64,000 bases of DNA from assembly GCA_037127315.1 (NCBI GenBank), contig JBBBDQ010001456.1:1110001-1174000 (forward strand), written 5' to 3'. The notes beneath the pieces were generated by a model, which made no database searches, was not told the origin of the DNA, and saw only the letters and a list, made by a program, of their open reading frames with translations. This stretch comes from Ascarosepion bandense. Lineage: Eukaryota > Mollusca > Cephalopoda > Sepiida > Sepiidae. Below are positions 10,700 through 21,076 of the stretch, in pieces. How positions within the stretch are numbered: the first letter of the stretch is position 1; the number at the start of each line of letters is the position of its first letter. A program made the translations under genes and the position numbers.

Positions 10700-10936
10700 C
10701 ACACACACATATACACATACATACCCACATATTTACATGCACATATATATATACAATATTACAATCTAAAATATTATAAAAAACAATACAATAATATCAC
10801 TATAAACATAATAATTATAAAAAATATATAAAAAAATATTTTGTGGTAAAATGTTTCCAACAGTAAATTCCAGATTTTTCTCCAAAAGAAACTACCTTTT
10901 TAATTTAAATTAATTTAAATTACAAGTTAGATCCAG

Positions 10937-11912
10937 CTAGATTATTTTATATTTATTTTTATACCTGCATTTAAATATCAATTCGTTACATTTATTAAAG
11001 AGTTTCTTTGGATTATTGTATTTGATAATACTCAATTTCTCCTCCAGGCATAAATTACACCTATCCCTGAAGTTACTGGGAGTGTTAGCGTGTTTTATAA
11101 TCCTCCATTTGACCAGTGGGGTAAATCCTCCATCCTTAATATCCCTGTATTGTTTAGACAGGGCAGTTTGATGTTTCAAGGAGGCGTTGGAAAACTTGTT
11201 GTTGTAAAGTCTCTGTTTCCAACTACCTGCAGATATTCCAATATAAACTCTTTTTCTGCTAGGATCCTCTTCTGCAAAAATAGTGGGATTCATAAACAGC
11301 TTTTTCAGAATTACACCTGCCATCAACAGGACAGTTGTTTTTATTGATGCAATTGCAGGAAAGTCTATTTTCCAGAGGTTTGTTATAGAAGTCTTTGAGT
11401 AATTTCTTATTATGAGAATTAATTATAGTTTGCATATTATTGGTAGTTGAATAACTAATTTTAAGAGTTTTTCTGTTAAATAATTTACTTAAACAGTGGT
11501 GTTTGCTAATTAAATTTAAAAAATATTTACCTATGTTTACATTGGACAACTTGAAGAAAGGAGGGTTGAACCATATTATTTTTATTTTTCTAATTTTGCT
11601 TTTGTTTCCATTTCTAGTTTTATCTTTCGATTTTTCTTTGTATAATATTTCATCTTTAAAATTACTCTTCTTAAGTGCTTCATTGTATATTGTTTTATTC
11701 TCATTGAATATTTCCTTATTAGATGATAATTTATAAATTCTAATTTTAACTATTTTAGGTATTTGTTTAATGATAAATTTAGGATGATTAGAATTAACAT
11801 TAATATAGATTGGGGATTGATTACTTTTTTGATATGGTTTAAACGTATTATTGGACAAGTTAAAGCTAATGTCTAAAAAATTAACAATTTTGAGATTGGA
11901 TGAAAAGCCCAA
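10937..11912 (-). pseudogene. Penelope-like linker and GIY-YIG endonuclease domain
   Basis: The linker includes LKIVNFLDISFNLSNNTFKP, SNHPKFIIKQIPK, IIWFNPPFFKLSNVNIGKYF, ISYSTTNNMQTIINSHNKKL and a Cys-rich CNCINKNNCPVDGRC. After a frameshift comes the GIY-YIG-type segment RVYIGISAGSWKQRLYNNKF, then LSKQYRDIKDGG and RCNLCLEEKLSII. The first (GIY) half is lost at the frameshift, leaving YIG. The Cys motif just upstream of the nuclease is a known feature of these elements. No intact protein can be made. Confidence 0.83.
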
Positions 11913-11916
11913 AATT

Positions 11917-12460
11917 TTAAATGCTTAATAACTTTTTAGAAATTCTTGATGTACAAGGGCCATTACTGTCAGGGATATACATAAGGCCATCATCTCGGTA
12001 GATACCTACTTGATTGGGATCAACAATTCTACCGAGAGTATATAATATATATATCCCTATCAGATCAGCAATTTGAGCTGAATCATAAGCCCCCAATGGG
12101 ACATCAAAGCTATTGTTAATACTTTTAGTCCAGGAAGAATCATAGTATACTAGTAGAAAATCTCTAGAAGTTAAAATTATATCCATTTCATTATTGGAAA
12201 TATCGGTAAAATTTTTAGCATAGTTTAAACTATTAACTAATAAATCATGCGAAATAGAAGAGTAAAAATCTACTATATCAAATTGTAAAAAAGAAGCTTT
12301 TTTTCTTATCAGGAATATTTTGGAACCATGTAATGGTATCAGACAAATCGTTCCATAAATTTGTATGGAGACTCTCCTGTATGGATAGTATAATCTTCTT
12401 AATTATATTGCTAGAAATTAAACCTAATTCAGTTTTAGAGGGATTGATTAATCTAGTTTA
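11917..12460 (-). pseudogene. Penelope-like reverse transcriptase, C-terminal part
   Basis: Read on the minus strand the segment gives ELGLISSNIIKKIILSIQ, FDIVDFYSSISHDLL (metal-binding Asp motif), SFDVPLGAYDSAQIADLIG and IGIYILYTLGRI, then GIYRDDGLMYI, the catalytic YRDD box. DLIGIYILY and YRDDGL are characteristic of Penelope-like RTs. A frame change occurs near 12186. RT fingers upstream of FDIVDFY are truncated. Confidence 0.85.
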
Positions 12461-12690
12461 TACTTTTTCTAGTTTTTTTATTTTTTCTATATTTAATTAT
12501 AATTTTTGGTTTCTTTTATAAGTTTTAATTATTTTAACTGTAATTATAAAATAATACTAATAGTGGTTATATTTTAATTTGTATTAAAAATTATGTTCTA
12601 CAATTTATTCTTTAACGTAAATACATCCCATTATATTTAAAACTAAATTTCAATGTTAAATTTCCACATCATGTTTTTCTAAGAAAGCAA
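12460..12690. repeat. Inverted copy of the 9290-9540 repeat
   Basis: TTTTCTATATTTAATTATAA, ATAATACTAATAGTGGTTAT and CATGTTTTTCTAAGAAAGCA are reverse complements of blocks at 9290-9540. The pair therefore brackets the Penelope-like element and the simple repeats with inverted ends about 230-250 bp long. Confidence 0.7.
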
Positions 12691-12717
12691 ATGGATTGCA
12701 TATATATATATATACAT

Positions 12718-13812
12718 TAGGACCTTAAATAAGTTCTCGCTGATTTTTCATGAAAAGTAATGTTTTATTTACAAAAATTAGTAAGAAACATGTCACTGAA
12801 AGTATTGTTCATCATTTGCCACTACTTTTTCTTGTCTTTCTGGCAGCATTTGAATTCTCTGTCAGAAATGTCACACATCTTTTGAGGTTAACCATAAATT
12901 GACCCATTTTTGGCATCTTCATAAGAATAAAAGTGTTGCTCAGCCAAGCCATGTGTCATCAATCGAAACAAGTGATAATCAAACAGAGTAATGCTCGGTG
13001 AATGCAGCGGGTGGGGTGGGACTTTTAAGTGTTTACAGGTAGGTTTTTACCCATTTTGCAAAATGTGTCCTAGCGTTTTCATGTTGCAAAATCCCTTTTT
13101 CTTATCTGTATTCATATAACAGTCATTTTTTTCTTCAATACTCAGCTCAAACGCATCAGTTGTCATCAATAGTGATCTCCCATCATGGTTTTGGTCAGTT
13201 TGAGCAGATCATAATAAACTACATCCAGCTGATCCCACCCAGTACAGTGCAGAAGCTTCGAAGCATGGATATAAGGCTTTGCCACTGATGTTGGACTTAC
13301 TCTACGATTTTCAGTGCTTAGGGTTATCATTATGTATTTACTTTTCCTTGGCTTCAACTCATACAACACCCAATGTCCTTGCTTTTAAATCATTACTAAT
13401 GCTTTCAAATAATTCAAAACATGTGATCAACTCCTAATGATTCTGCAAGTTCAGCTTGCACCTGACAAGAATCTTCATGAAGTAATGCCTCCAATTCTTT
13501 GTCTCAAATCTCTGCATGTTGTTTCCAACAGAACATGGTTGTTGTAAGTCTCAACAAGAATTCTGTGCATTTCAGCTGCAGATTTTGTTTAATAAAGTAA
13601 TGCAGTAAAATTCCTTGCAAATACACTTTTTTTGTCACGAAACCTGACCTGCTTAACGCTATGAAAAACAAAGTTGTTTACACTTCAGCAAAAGGATAGA
13701 CACCAAATTTCAATCTTGCTTTATAGTATTTCTTAAAGATGCATTACCCTCTGAAACTACATGCATGCAGTTCTGGGGGTGCCATCTGTTAGAGAATTTA
13801 TTAAAGATCCTA
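12718..13812 (-). mobile_element. Mariner-type transposon (decayed)
   Basis: About 1.1 kb with imperfect terminal inverted repeats: TAGGACCTTAAATAAGTTCT on the left and a right end whose reverse complement starts TAGGATCTTTAATAAATTCT, both next to TA. The minus strand encodes mariner transposase fragments, ILQHENARTHFAKWVKTYL (the second catalytic Asp region, with D changed to E) and, upstream of it, WDQLDVVYYDLLKLTKT and MGDHY. Many frameshifts; no intact gene. Confidence 0.82.
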
Positions 13813-13837
13813 ATATATATATATATATATATATATA

Positions 13838-15393
13838 TACTCCTGATCAAAAATTTAAGACCACTTAAAAATCTTTAAAAAGAAATTTTTTTTTATGGAT
13901 AGATTTTAAACTCCTTTCACTTAAGGTTACCAAAACTACAATCTAAAAGGTTATGGAAACAAAAAGCTACATTCCAATCATTTTATTTAGAAATTTACAT
14001 TTTTATAAAATGAGGCAATTTACACATGATCAAAATTATAAGACCAGGGGTATAAATTGTTAGATCTATGGTAATTCCAATGTTTTTAGTTCAGTTAGAG
14101 ATTAGCAATCACTGCGTAAAGGTGTTACCATGCCTAAAGCAAGCAACCTTACCGAAGTTGAGCGTTCTCAAATTCTAGAATTCCATAAACAAGGTTTGTC
14201 ACAGCGGGCGATCGCAGCTAAGGTAAATCGCAGTAAAACTGTGATTTGCAACTTTCTAAAGAACAGTGAGAATTATGGAAAAGCAAAATCCTCTGGTAGG
14301 CCCCAAAAAATTTCTCCTACATTGAGTAGGAGAATAAGACAGGTTGTTACGAAAGACGGGGGACTTTCTTCTAGTAAAATTAAGGCAGTCACAGATGCTG
14401 ATTGCAGTCCCGTAACCATCAGATGACACTTAAGACAAAAAGGCATGGTAAATAAAAAGCATAAACAAATTCCTTGTCTGCTTCCACATCACAAGGTGGA
14501 CCGCTTAAAGTTTGGTCATGAATACCAAACATGGGACGTTGAGAAGTGGAAGAAAGTCCTGTTTTCTGATGAGAAAAATTTCAGTCTCGATGGTCCTGAT
14601 GGCTTCCAACGATATTGGTATAAAAAAACATGCCTCTTGAAATTTTCTCTGCATGTCATAGTGGTAGAGGATCCCTAATGATATGGGGTGCCTTTTCTTA
14701 CAGAGAGACGATGGAGCTTCAGGTGATGCAGGGTCGTCAGAGAGCGGCTGGTTGTGTTAACATGCTACAAAAAGCATCTTTGATGACAGAGGGTCATCGT
14801 TTGTGGATGAATGGTTATTCCAACAGGATAATGCTGCAATCCATGCTGCAAGACGGACCTTAACCTTTCTACAAGAAAATGGGGTCCATCTCTTGGGACA
14901 TCCTGCATGCTTACCGAACTTGAACCCAAATGAAAATATTTGGGGATGGATGACAAGAGATGTTTATCAAAATGGCAAACAATATTCAACAAAAAATGAA
15001 CTTTGTGAAGCCATCTTCAGAAGGTGGAGCAACATCCCCCGCACCTTAATGGAAATGCTTATTTCTAGCATGCCCAACAGAATTTTTGAAGTCATCAAAA
15101 GCAGTGGAGGTAGACTTCATTATTAAATTTGGTTGTTGAATGTTTTCATAAACTTTTTGTACAATTTCGTAGAATTTTTGTCTCTGGTCTTATAATTTTG
15201 ATCATGTGTAAATCGCCTCATTTTATAAAAATGTAAATTTCTAAATAAAATGTTTGGAATGTAGCTTTTTGTTTCCATAACCTTTTAGATTGTAGTAATG
15301 GTAACCTTAAGTGGGAGGAGTTTAAAATCTATCCGTAAAAAAAAAATTCTTTTCAAAGATTTTTAAGTGGTCTTAAATTTTTGATCGGGAGTG
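13838..15393 (+). mobile_element. Tc1-type transposon with long IR/DR ends
   Basis: About 1.56 kb, inserted in a TA microsatellite. The ends are inverted repeats of about 210 bp (13838-14047 and 15183-15393). Each contains an outer and inner transposase-binding-like repeat, GATCAAAAATTTAAGACCA at 13845 and GATCAAAATTATAAGACCA at 14028, mirrored at 15368-15386 and 15185-15203. This outer/inner pairing is the IR/DR layout known from Sleeping Beauty-like Tc1 elements. Confidence 0.9.
14130..15126 (+). pseudogene. Tc1-like transposase (broken, DD34E type)
   Basis: Starts MPKASNLTEVERSQILEFHK with a helix-turn-helix (GLSQRAIAAKVNRSKTVI) and a GRP hook, SGRPQKISP. The catalytic motifs are [16 protein letters not shown] (D1), FQQDNAAIHAARR (D2) and PNLNPNENIWGWM (E). 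The gene ends GGRLHY. It is broken by an in-frame TGA at 14424-14426 and by frameshifts near 14630-14660 and 14800, so it is inactive, but the domain order is complete and the length, near 330 codons, is normal for Tc1. Confidence 0.92.
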
Positions 15394-15586
15394 TATATAT
15401 AGTTTCAAATGTTATTTTTAGTGAAGACCCATATTTAAGTAGATGCTCTGTTTATTTTAAATGGTATTTACCAGCCTTGAGCATTTGAGAAATAGATAGA
15501 TGGAATTTTGATTGATTATGAAGCAATAAGCAACTTTATTTTGTATCTTTTGATCACTTTTAACTTTTCAATTCTTTGGTTTTTAG

Positions 15587-15815
15587 CCAAGTATGAACAT
15601 TGCAAGGACAGCAGTTGGTGCTACCAGCTACAGCGGGATGTTGTATGCAGTTGGTGGCGAGTGTGCAATGCCTGACAGTCCTGATGATACTCTTTATTTG
15701 CGATGTGTTGAATGTTATGATCCAATTATCAAGCAGTGGGTTTTCAAGGCAGAACTCAAGATTGCCAGATCGTTTATTGCCATGGCTGCTGTTGGTGGAT
15801 ATTTATATGCTGTGG
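15587..15815 (+). CDS. Kelch-like gene, coding exon 3: kelch blades 2-3
   Basis: Residues 304-379 plus the first base of codon 380. The acceptor is GGTTTTTAG at 15578-15586 and the donor GTATGT at 15816-15821. The exon begins in phase 0 with PSMNIARTAVGA, continuing the blade opened in exon 2. It carries LYAVGGE and VECYDPIIKQWVFKAELKIAR, which is the GG doublet, Y and W spacing of a kelch repeat. It ends inside the GG doublet of the next blade (YLYAVG-G), phase 1. The preceding intron of 13.3 kb is almost entirely transposons. Confidence 0.95.
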
Positions 15816-15972
15816 GTATGTCTTTTTTGTCAATCATTTTTTACTTGTTTAATTGCAACTAATTTTGTAAATGTTTTAGTAGATTTTAAAATTTTGATAC
15901 TTTTCTGCATCAAAGTTTTTTTTAGCATTTCCCCTTGAATGCAATAAGAATGAAAGAATCTGAGAACATTGT

Positions 15973-16231
15973 TGTTAGAGTGAAACACACCTATTCTATA
16001 GTGAATAAATTCTCCCACCTAATTTAAGTAGGAGTAGTAAGAGGAATGAGGGTCAATCGATGTTGGGCAATAGTAGTCGACAGTAAGTCAAATACGAAAG
16101 TAATCAGCGACATGGCAAGATTACACTACATAATATATATTATATCAAGTTCTTAACGTTGTGTACGTCAAACCTATTTGGATCAGCTTTAGCACAAACA
16201 CTAGCCTCCACTGTGAAAATAATGCCACAAA
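15973..16231 (+). repeat. 5' LTR of G2
   Basis: Starts TGTTAGAGTGAAACACACC and ends at TGCCACAAAA, where the related LTRs end CTCCACAACA. It is 259 bp against 241 bp for the 3' copy; the difference includes a TATATATTATATCAAG stretch lost from the 3' LTR. Confidence 0.9.
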
Positions 16232-16600
16232 AATTTTGGCGATGAAGATGAGATACTCATGTTGAGAAAATAAAAAGAATTTTTTTCACTCGCCAAAAGA
16301 CAATTTTGGTGACGAGGATTCGGATATCAGACAAAGATATTGGATGAAGATTCAATTCACTCAGAGTAAGGAGGAAAATTTTTTTTTTGCTCATCAAAAA
16401 CAATCTTGGGCGATGAAATTTGCACTCATACAGAGGAAGAAAAAATTTGCTCACCACAATAATTTTGATGACAAAGTCTCAGATTCATGGTTAAAAAAAA
16501 AAAAAATTGGCAAAGTTTCTCGCAAACCAAAGACATCAATTTAGTGATAAAAAAATCCGTCATATTCTTAACTGACAAAAGAAATATTTTTTTCGATAAT
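16232..16600 (+). promoter_or_regulatory. G2 leader: tandem TTTTGGCGATGA units (primer-binding region)
   Basis: Right after the LTR, ATTTTGGCGATGAAGATG begins a unit that closes with CTCGCCAAAAGAC. A second unit (AATTTTGGTGACGAGGATTC), a third (AATCTTGGGCGATGAA) and a fourth (AATTTTGATGACAAAG) follow before gag. The first TGG is the probable tRNA primer site. TTTTGGCGA and TCGCCAAAA are complementary, so each unit could fold. Confidence 0.6.
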
Positions 16601-16680
16601 ACAGTTTGCTCAAATAGGTCACAAATTGCAAATTCGTAGGACCTCCCCCTCTACAGTATTAGGCATTGTGTTAACACATT

Positions 16681-17830
16681 ATGAAAATGGAGGAATGTAA
16701 AAGTCTATTCCTGGAATTCTTTAAGTGCCAGTCAGAACAACAGACGAAAGTATTAGAGCAACAAAAAACATTCCAGATGCAGATACATGAGGAAACTTTC
16801 AATAGACAAATGCAATTCCAACAAAAAATGGAAGAGATGCATAGGGAGTTTTAAAACAAAATTCTGGAAATAACTGAGAAGAGGAAAGAGAAAAATCTAC
16901 AAAATGATTCTTTCCCAGAGAATACAATATGGAATTCAATTAAAATATTCATGTACAGTCCAGATGAAGAAATAACTTTTGCGGAGTATTATAAAAAATA
17001 TGGTCTGAGGAAAAGAAGGTTAGACTTCTTTTAAGCAAAGTAGGAACTGCTGAGCATAACAAATTGGTACTACATTTTACCAAAAAAAACTAGCGAGTTG
17101 ACTTTTACCGAGATGGTAAATATATTAAGTGAATTATTTAGTAAAAAGACATCTCTGTTTCACAAAAGGTGGAAATGTTTAAATTTGATGTAAGATGACG
17201 AACAAGACTATAATATGAATAAGCATTGTAATGAATTCAAGCTGGCAGAATTAAGCGCAGACAATTTTAAGTGCTTGATGTTTATTCAGGGGCTGGTATC
17301 TGAAAGAGTCGCAGAGTTGAGAAAATTAGTACTGGCGAAATTGGAAAAGCGATCCAAGTATTATGGTACAAAAATTGGCAGAAGGCTGCACAAAATATGT
17401 TAGTGTAAAGAAAGATTAAAAAAAGATAGAACAGTCTGGCATTTTGTATATAAGGAAAATACGCTACAAAGGAAAGGGTCAGTCTACCAAAAAGAATTCT
17501 AAAATTGCAGATTATCAAGCAAAAAGTGAAATACCAGAGAAAAATAAACAAAAACTCCTGAAGCCATGTTTTGCTTGTGATGAACTGGTACTAGATATTG
17601 TGATTTTAGGAATAAAAAATGTTTTCAACTGTAAAAGAATGGGGCATTGCAGGTCAAGAAATAAAGACAATAAAATAAGAAAATTAAAGTCCAACAAGTA
17701 AAAGATGGAATAACCAGAAAATTTGTTACCGTCGAAATAAGTAATAAAAGTATAAAAATGAAACTTGACACAAGTTCGGATTTATCTATCATAAATTTGC
17801 ATATGTAGAAGAAGTTAGGGAAACCAACGT
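16681..17830 (+). pseudogene. G2 gag, zinc knuckle and protease remnants
   Basis: From ATG 16681 the frame reads a Gln/Glu-rich probable coiled coil (EQQKTFQMQIHEETFNRQMQ) and stops at 16852. Further fragments include FAEYYKKYG, LPKKTSELTFTEMVNIL and FKCLMFIQGLVSERVAELRK. At 17570-17680 a damaged zinc-knuckle pair is visible (KPCFACDELV and FNCKRMGHCRSRNK). At about 17745-17800 MKLDTSSDLSIIN is a protease active site with DTG changed to DTS. Confidence 0.75.
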
Positions 17831-18119
17831 GAATGAAGATAAAGAAAATCACGAGGTCAGTGACGGGATAAAAAATACAATTTATTGTAGAATTTGTTAC
17901 AAATGCCACATTAAATAAAAAAATGCAAAAAGCTAAATTGTTTGTCATAGAAAATACCACAAACTTCCTTGGTACGAATTGAATAACAGAATTTCAATTA
18001 TGGGATCTACCGATAAATTCTTTTTGTTACAAGGTAGAAAGTTTAAACACCTAAGCCCAAAACTTAATAAAGAAACTTAAGGAAACATTTCCTACTGTTT
18101 TTTCTCCAGATTTGGGAAG

Positions 18120-19640
18120 ATGGAGGCAAAATTCCAGCTAAAAGAAAACTCAGGTGGTATTCAAAAACAAAAGGAATGTGCCGTTTGCCTCAATTGAACA
18201 GATAGATAAAGAATTAGGCAGATTAGAGAAAACCGGTGTACTTAAAAAAAGTTGAGTATAGTGAATGGGTGACACCAACAGTATATGTGAAAAAAAAGTC
18301 TAAAGAAATTCATGTTTGTGCTGATTTTTCAATGGGTTTGAACGCGGCACTCAAAGATTGTAATTATCCCCTACCAACAGCAGAAGAAATATTTGCAAAG
18401 CTAAACGGATGCACAATATTTTTTAAAACAGACCTCAGTGATGCATATCTGCAAATACCGGTAGAAAAGGAAACATCAAAACTTTTGTGTATAAACACAC
18501 ATCGGGGTCTGTATAAATTTAACAGACTACATTTTAGGATCAAGGTCACACTTGCCATGTTCCAGCAAGTAATGGATTCGATGTTGGGTGGTCTAGATTT
18601 TACCATAGCATATCTGGATGACATCCTCATGAGAAGTACAAGTATAGCAGAACATGTAGAACATGTAAATGCAGTAATGTCAAGAATACAGGAATTTGGA
18701 TTTAAACTCAAGGAAAGCAAATGTGAGTTTTTTATGGAGAAAGTAAAATATCTGGGGCAGATCATCGATAAGAATGTTAGAAGGCCAGACCCAGAATGAG
18801 CAACGGCTATAAAAGACATGCCGGCTCCGAATGATATTGCCATATGACAAAGTTTTTTGGGATTAGCAAATTATTACCAAATATACATCCCTAAAATGTA
18901 TGGTCTGTGGGCACCATTAAATGATTTATTGAAGAAAGGAAAACCCTGGAAATAGACTAATGAATGCCAGAAAGCATTTAAAAAGATAAAGGAAGTGTTA
19001 ACCTCAGAATTATTTTTAACCCACTACAACCTGAATTTAGAGATCATAGTAGCTTGCGACGCAAGTGCATATGGAGTAGGAGCATGCATCTTACACAAAA
19101 TGGCAGATGGTCAAATAAAACCAATTGCTCATACTTCCAGGGTACTACTTCCAGCTGAGAAGAATCACTCTCAGATAGAAAAAGAGGCGCTAGAAATAAT
19201 ATTTACAGTAGCGAAATTTCACCATTTTGTCCACGGTAGACATTTTAAGCTACAAACTGATCATAAGCCTCTAATTTCAATTTTTGGGTCGAAAGAGGTT
19301 TTGCCGAAGCATACAGCCAACCGATAACAAAGATGGGATATAATACTGCTAAATTATAATTTCAGCATGGAGCACATACCATTGAATAAATTTGGCTACA
19401 CTGATGGGCTGTCCAGGTTAATTCCTAAAATGAGCGAACCATTGGAAGACACAGTAATTGCCTCACTGAAGTCAGAAGAAGAGCTGAAATTTACTGTGTG
19501 TAATGCAGCTCGGGAATTTCTGTTAACTCTAGAAAAAATAAAAGAAGAAGCCACCAGGGACAAGTATATCTTAAAAATAAAAGGAAAAAATAGCCAAGAG
19601 GCACCAGTACACAACATGTTTTTTCGCTTTGCGATATAGT
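18120..19640 (+). pseudogene. G2 reverse transcriptase and RNase H (broken)
   Basis: RT: VEYSEWVTPTVYVKK, IHVCADFSMG, YPLPTAEEIF, FKTDLSDAYLQIPV, catalytic AYLDDILMR and FKLKESKCEFFMEKVKYLGQ. A frameshift near 18240, a TGA at 18797 and a stop at 18845 break it. RNase H (18995-19330): VACDASAYGVGACIL, EKNHSQIEKEALEIIF, FVHGRHFKLQTDHKPLISIF. A stop at 19325 precedes DGLSRLIPK. Closely similar to G3, whose copy keeps some of these codons open. Confidence 0.9.
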
Positions 19641-20360
19641 GTTGTCATACAGAGAACGTGTGGTGATTCCATACACACTGCAAAAGCAAATACTACATGA
19701 TTTTCATACTGGTCATCTGGGCAGCACTAAAATGAAGAGCCTAATGCAAAGTTTTGTATATTGGCCGAATATGGACAAGGACATTGAGAATGCAGTGGCA
19801 AAATGTAAAGGCTGTGCCTTAGCTGCAAAAGCACTCTCGATAAAATTTAATCCCTGGCCAAAAACAGACCTACCATGGTCTAGGTTACATGTGGATTTCG
19901 CAGGTCCACTATATGGATGCTATTACATCATAGTAGTGGATAGTTTTTTTAAATAACCTGAGATACAAAGGATAAGAAAACCGACAACACAAAGTGCTAA
20001 AAGTTTCCTGCTGGATTTGTTCGCAAGGTTTGGTGTGGTAGATGGACAACAGAAGTCAATTTACATCAAAAGAATTTAAAGATTTCTGCAAGGAAAACGT
20101 CAAACATGTTACCACAGCTTCTTATCACCCAAGATCAAACGGGTTAGCCAAAAAATTTGTGGACAACCTAAAAAGAGCTTTAAAGAAAGTTAGAGAAATA
20201 CCTGCAGAGGAAGCCCTACAGGAGTTTCTACAGTTATACAGAATTACCCCAAATAACGGAACACCAGCCTCACAATCGCCAACTGAGGTGATGTTCGCAC
20301 GTCGGGTAAGATCTGTTATCGACAAATTACTACCAAAAAAGGACAAAGCCAGGTAGAGAA
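19640..20360 (+). pseudogene. G2 integrase (broken)
   Basis: Zinc-binding HHCC domain (HDFHTGHLGSTKMKSL, then CKGCALAAKA), then the DDE core: PWSRLHVDFAGPLYGCYYII, a stop, MDNRSQFTSKEFKDFCKEN and HPRSNGLAKKFVDNLKRAL, in which the usual Glu of the AE(R/K)FV motif is replaced by Lys. RITPNNGTPASQSPTEVMFA and RRVRSVIDKLLPK follow. Lacks an intact frame. Confidence 0.88.
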
Positions 20361-20830
20361 AAATTTATTCAAGTAAAAAAATACAATCCTGGTAAAAAAG
20401 CATACTTTAAGGTCTACAAGTAGAATAAATCGTTCTGGAAGATTGGAAAAATAGAAAAGTGGATTGGCAATATGATGTACTTGGTGAAAGGCAAAAAATT
20501 CACATGCAGACAGCACATTAACCAGATCAGATAACGCTCTTCAGACATGGTTGACAGTGGTCCCACGGAAGAAATGCCTATGGAGGTGATTTTCAGTACG
20601 TCTGATCTACCAATGCCAGCAACGATTTTACCAGAGGTACACCGATCCAGGAGGAAAAGAAAGGCAACTAATCATTTAAAAGTGGATCCAAAATGTAGGA
20701 GATACACTACGATGTTGCTAAAAAAAATGAAGTGTTTTTTTTTTGTTTTGTTTTTTCTTTTCTTCATATTTTCTGTAAAAAATAATAAAAAAAACTGTTT
20801 TACTCCCACAGTAAAATTTTAGGAGGTGGG

Positions 20831-21071
20831 TGTTGTGCTGAAACACACGTATTCTATAGTAAATAGACTCTCCCACTTAATTTAAGTAGGAGTAGTAAGA
20901 TGAACGAGGGTCAGTTGATGTTGGATGATAGTAGTCGACAGTCGAATATGAAAGTAGTCAGTAACCTGGCAAGATTACACTGTGTAAGTTCCCAACGTTT
21001 TGTACATCAAACCTATTAGGATTGACTTTAGCTCAAATACTAGCCTCCACTGCAAAAATAACTCCACAACA
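20831..21071 (+). repeat. 3' LTR of G2
   Basis: Starts TGTTGTGCTGAAACACACG and ends CTCCACAACA; preceded by AGGAGGTGGG and followed by the ATTGT target duplicate. Confidence 0.93.
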
Positions 21072-21076
21072 ATTGT

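Larger units (their letters stand above)
10900..12460 (-). mobile_element. Penelope-like element, 5'-truncated
   Basis: Minus-strand coding region: C-terminal reverse transcriptase (about 12460 to 11920) followed by a linker and a GIY-YIG endonuclease domain (about 11330 to 10937). This is the order of endonuclease-bearing Penelope-like elements, whose RT is distinct from LTR and LINE RTs. The amino end of RT is missing at about 12460, where an inverted copy of the 9290-9540 repeat begins. Frameshifts at about 12186 and 11915 break it. Confidence 0.85.
15973..21071 (+). mobile_element. Ty3/gypsy LTR retrotransposon G2 (full-length layout, decayed)
   Basis: LTRs at 15973-16231 and 20831-21071 flank leader repeats, gag, a protease remnant, RT, RNase H and integrase. 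The 5 bp ATTGT occurs immediately outside both LTRs (15968-15972 and 21072-21076), an exact target-site duplication that fixes the ends. A purine tract AGGAGGTGGG precedes the 3' LTR. Every gene has stops or shifts. The element is in intron 3 in the sense direction and belongs to the same family as G3. Confidence 0.95.

Noticed and set aside
9148..10831. Several open frames rich in Phe, Ile, Tyr and Val
   Set aside because: They are translations of AT- and CA-rich microsatellites and poly-A tracts.
11090..11736. Plus-strand frames of 77-85 codons
   Set aside because: Antisense shadows of the Penelope-like coding region.
18364..18843. Minus-strand frame of 159 codons
   Set aside because: Antisense of the G2 reverse transcriptase, which carries the catalytic YLDD on the plus strand.
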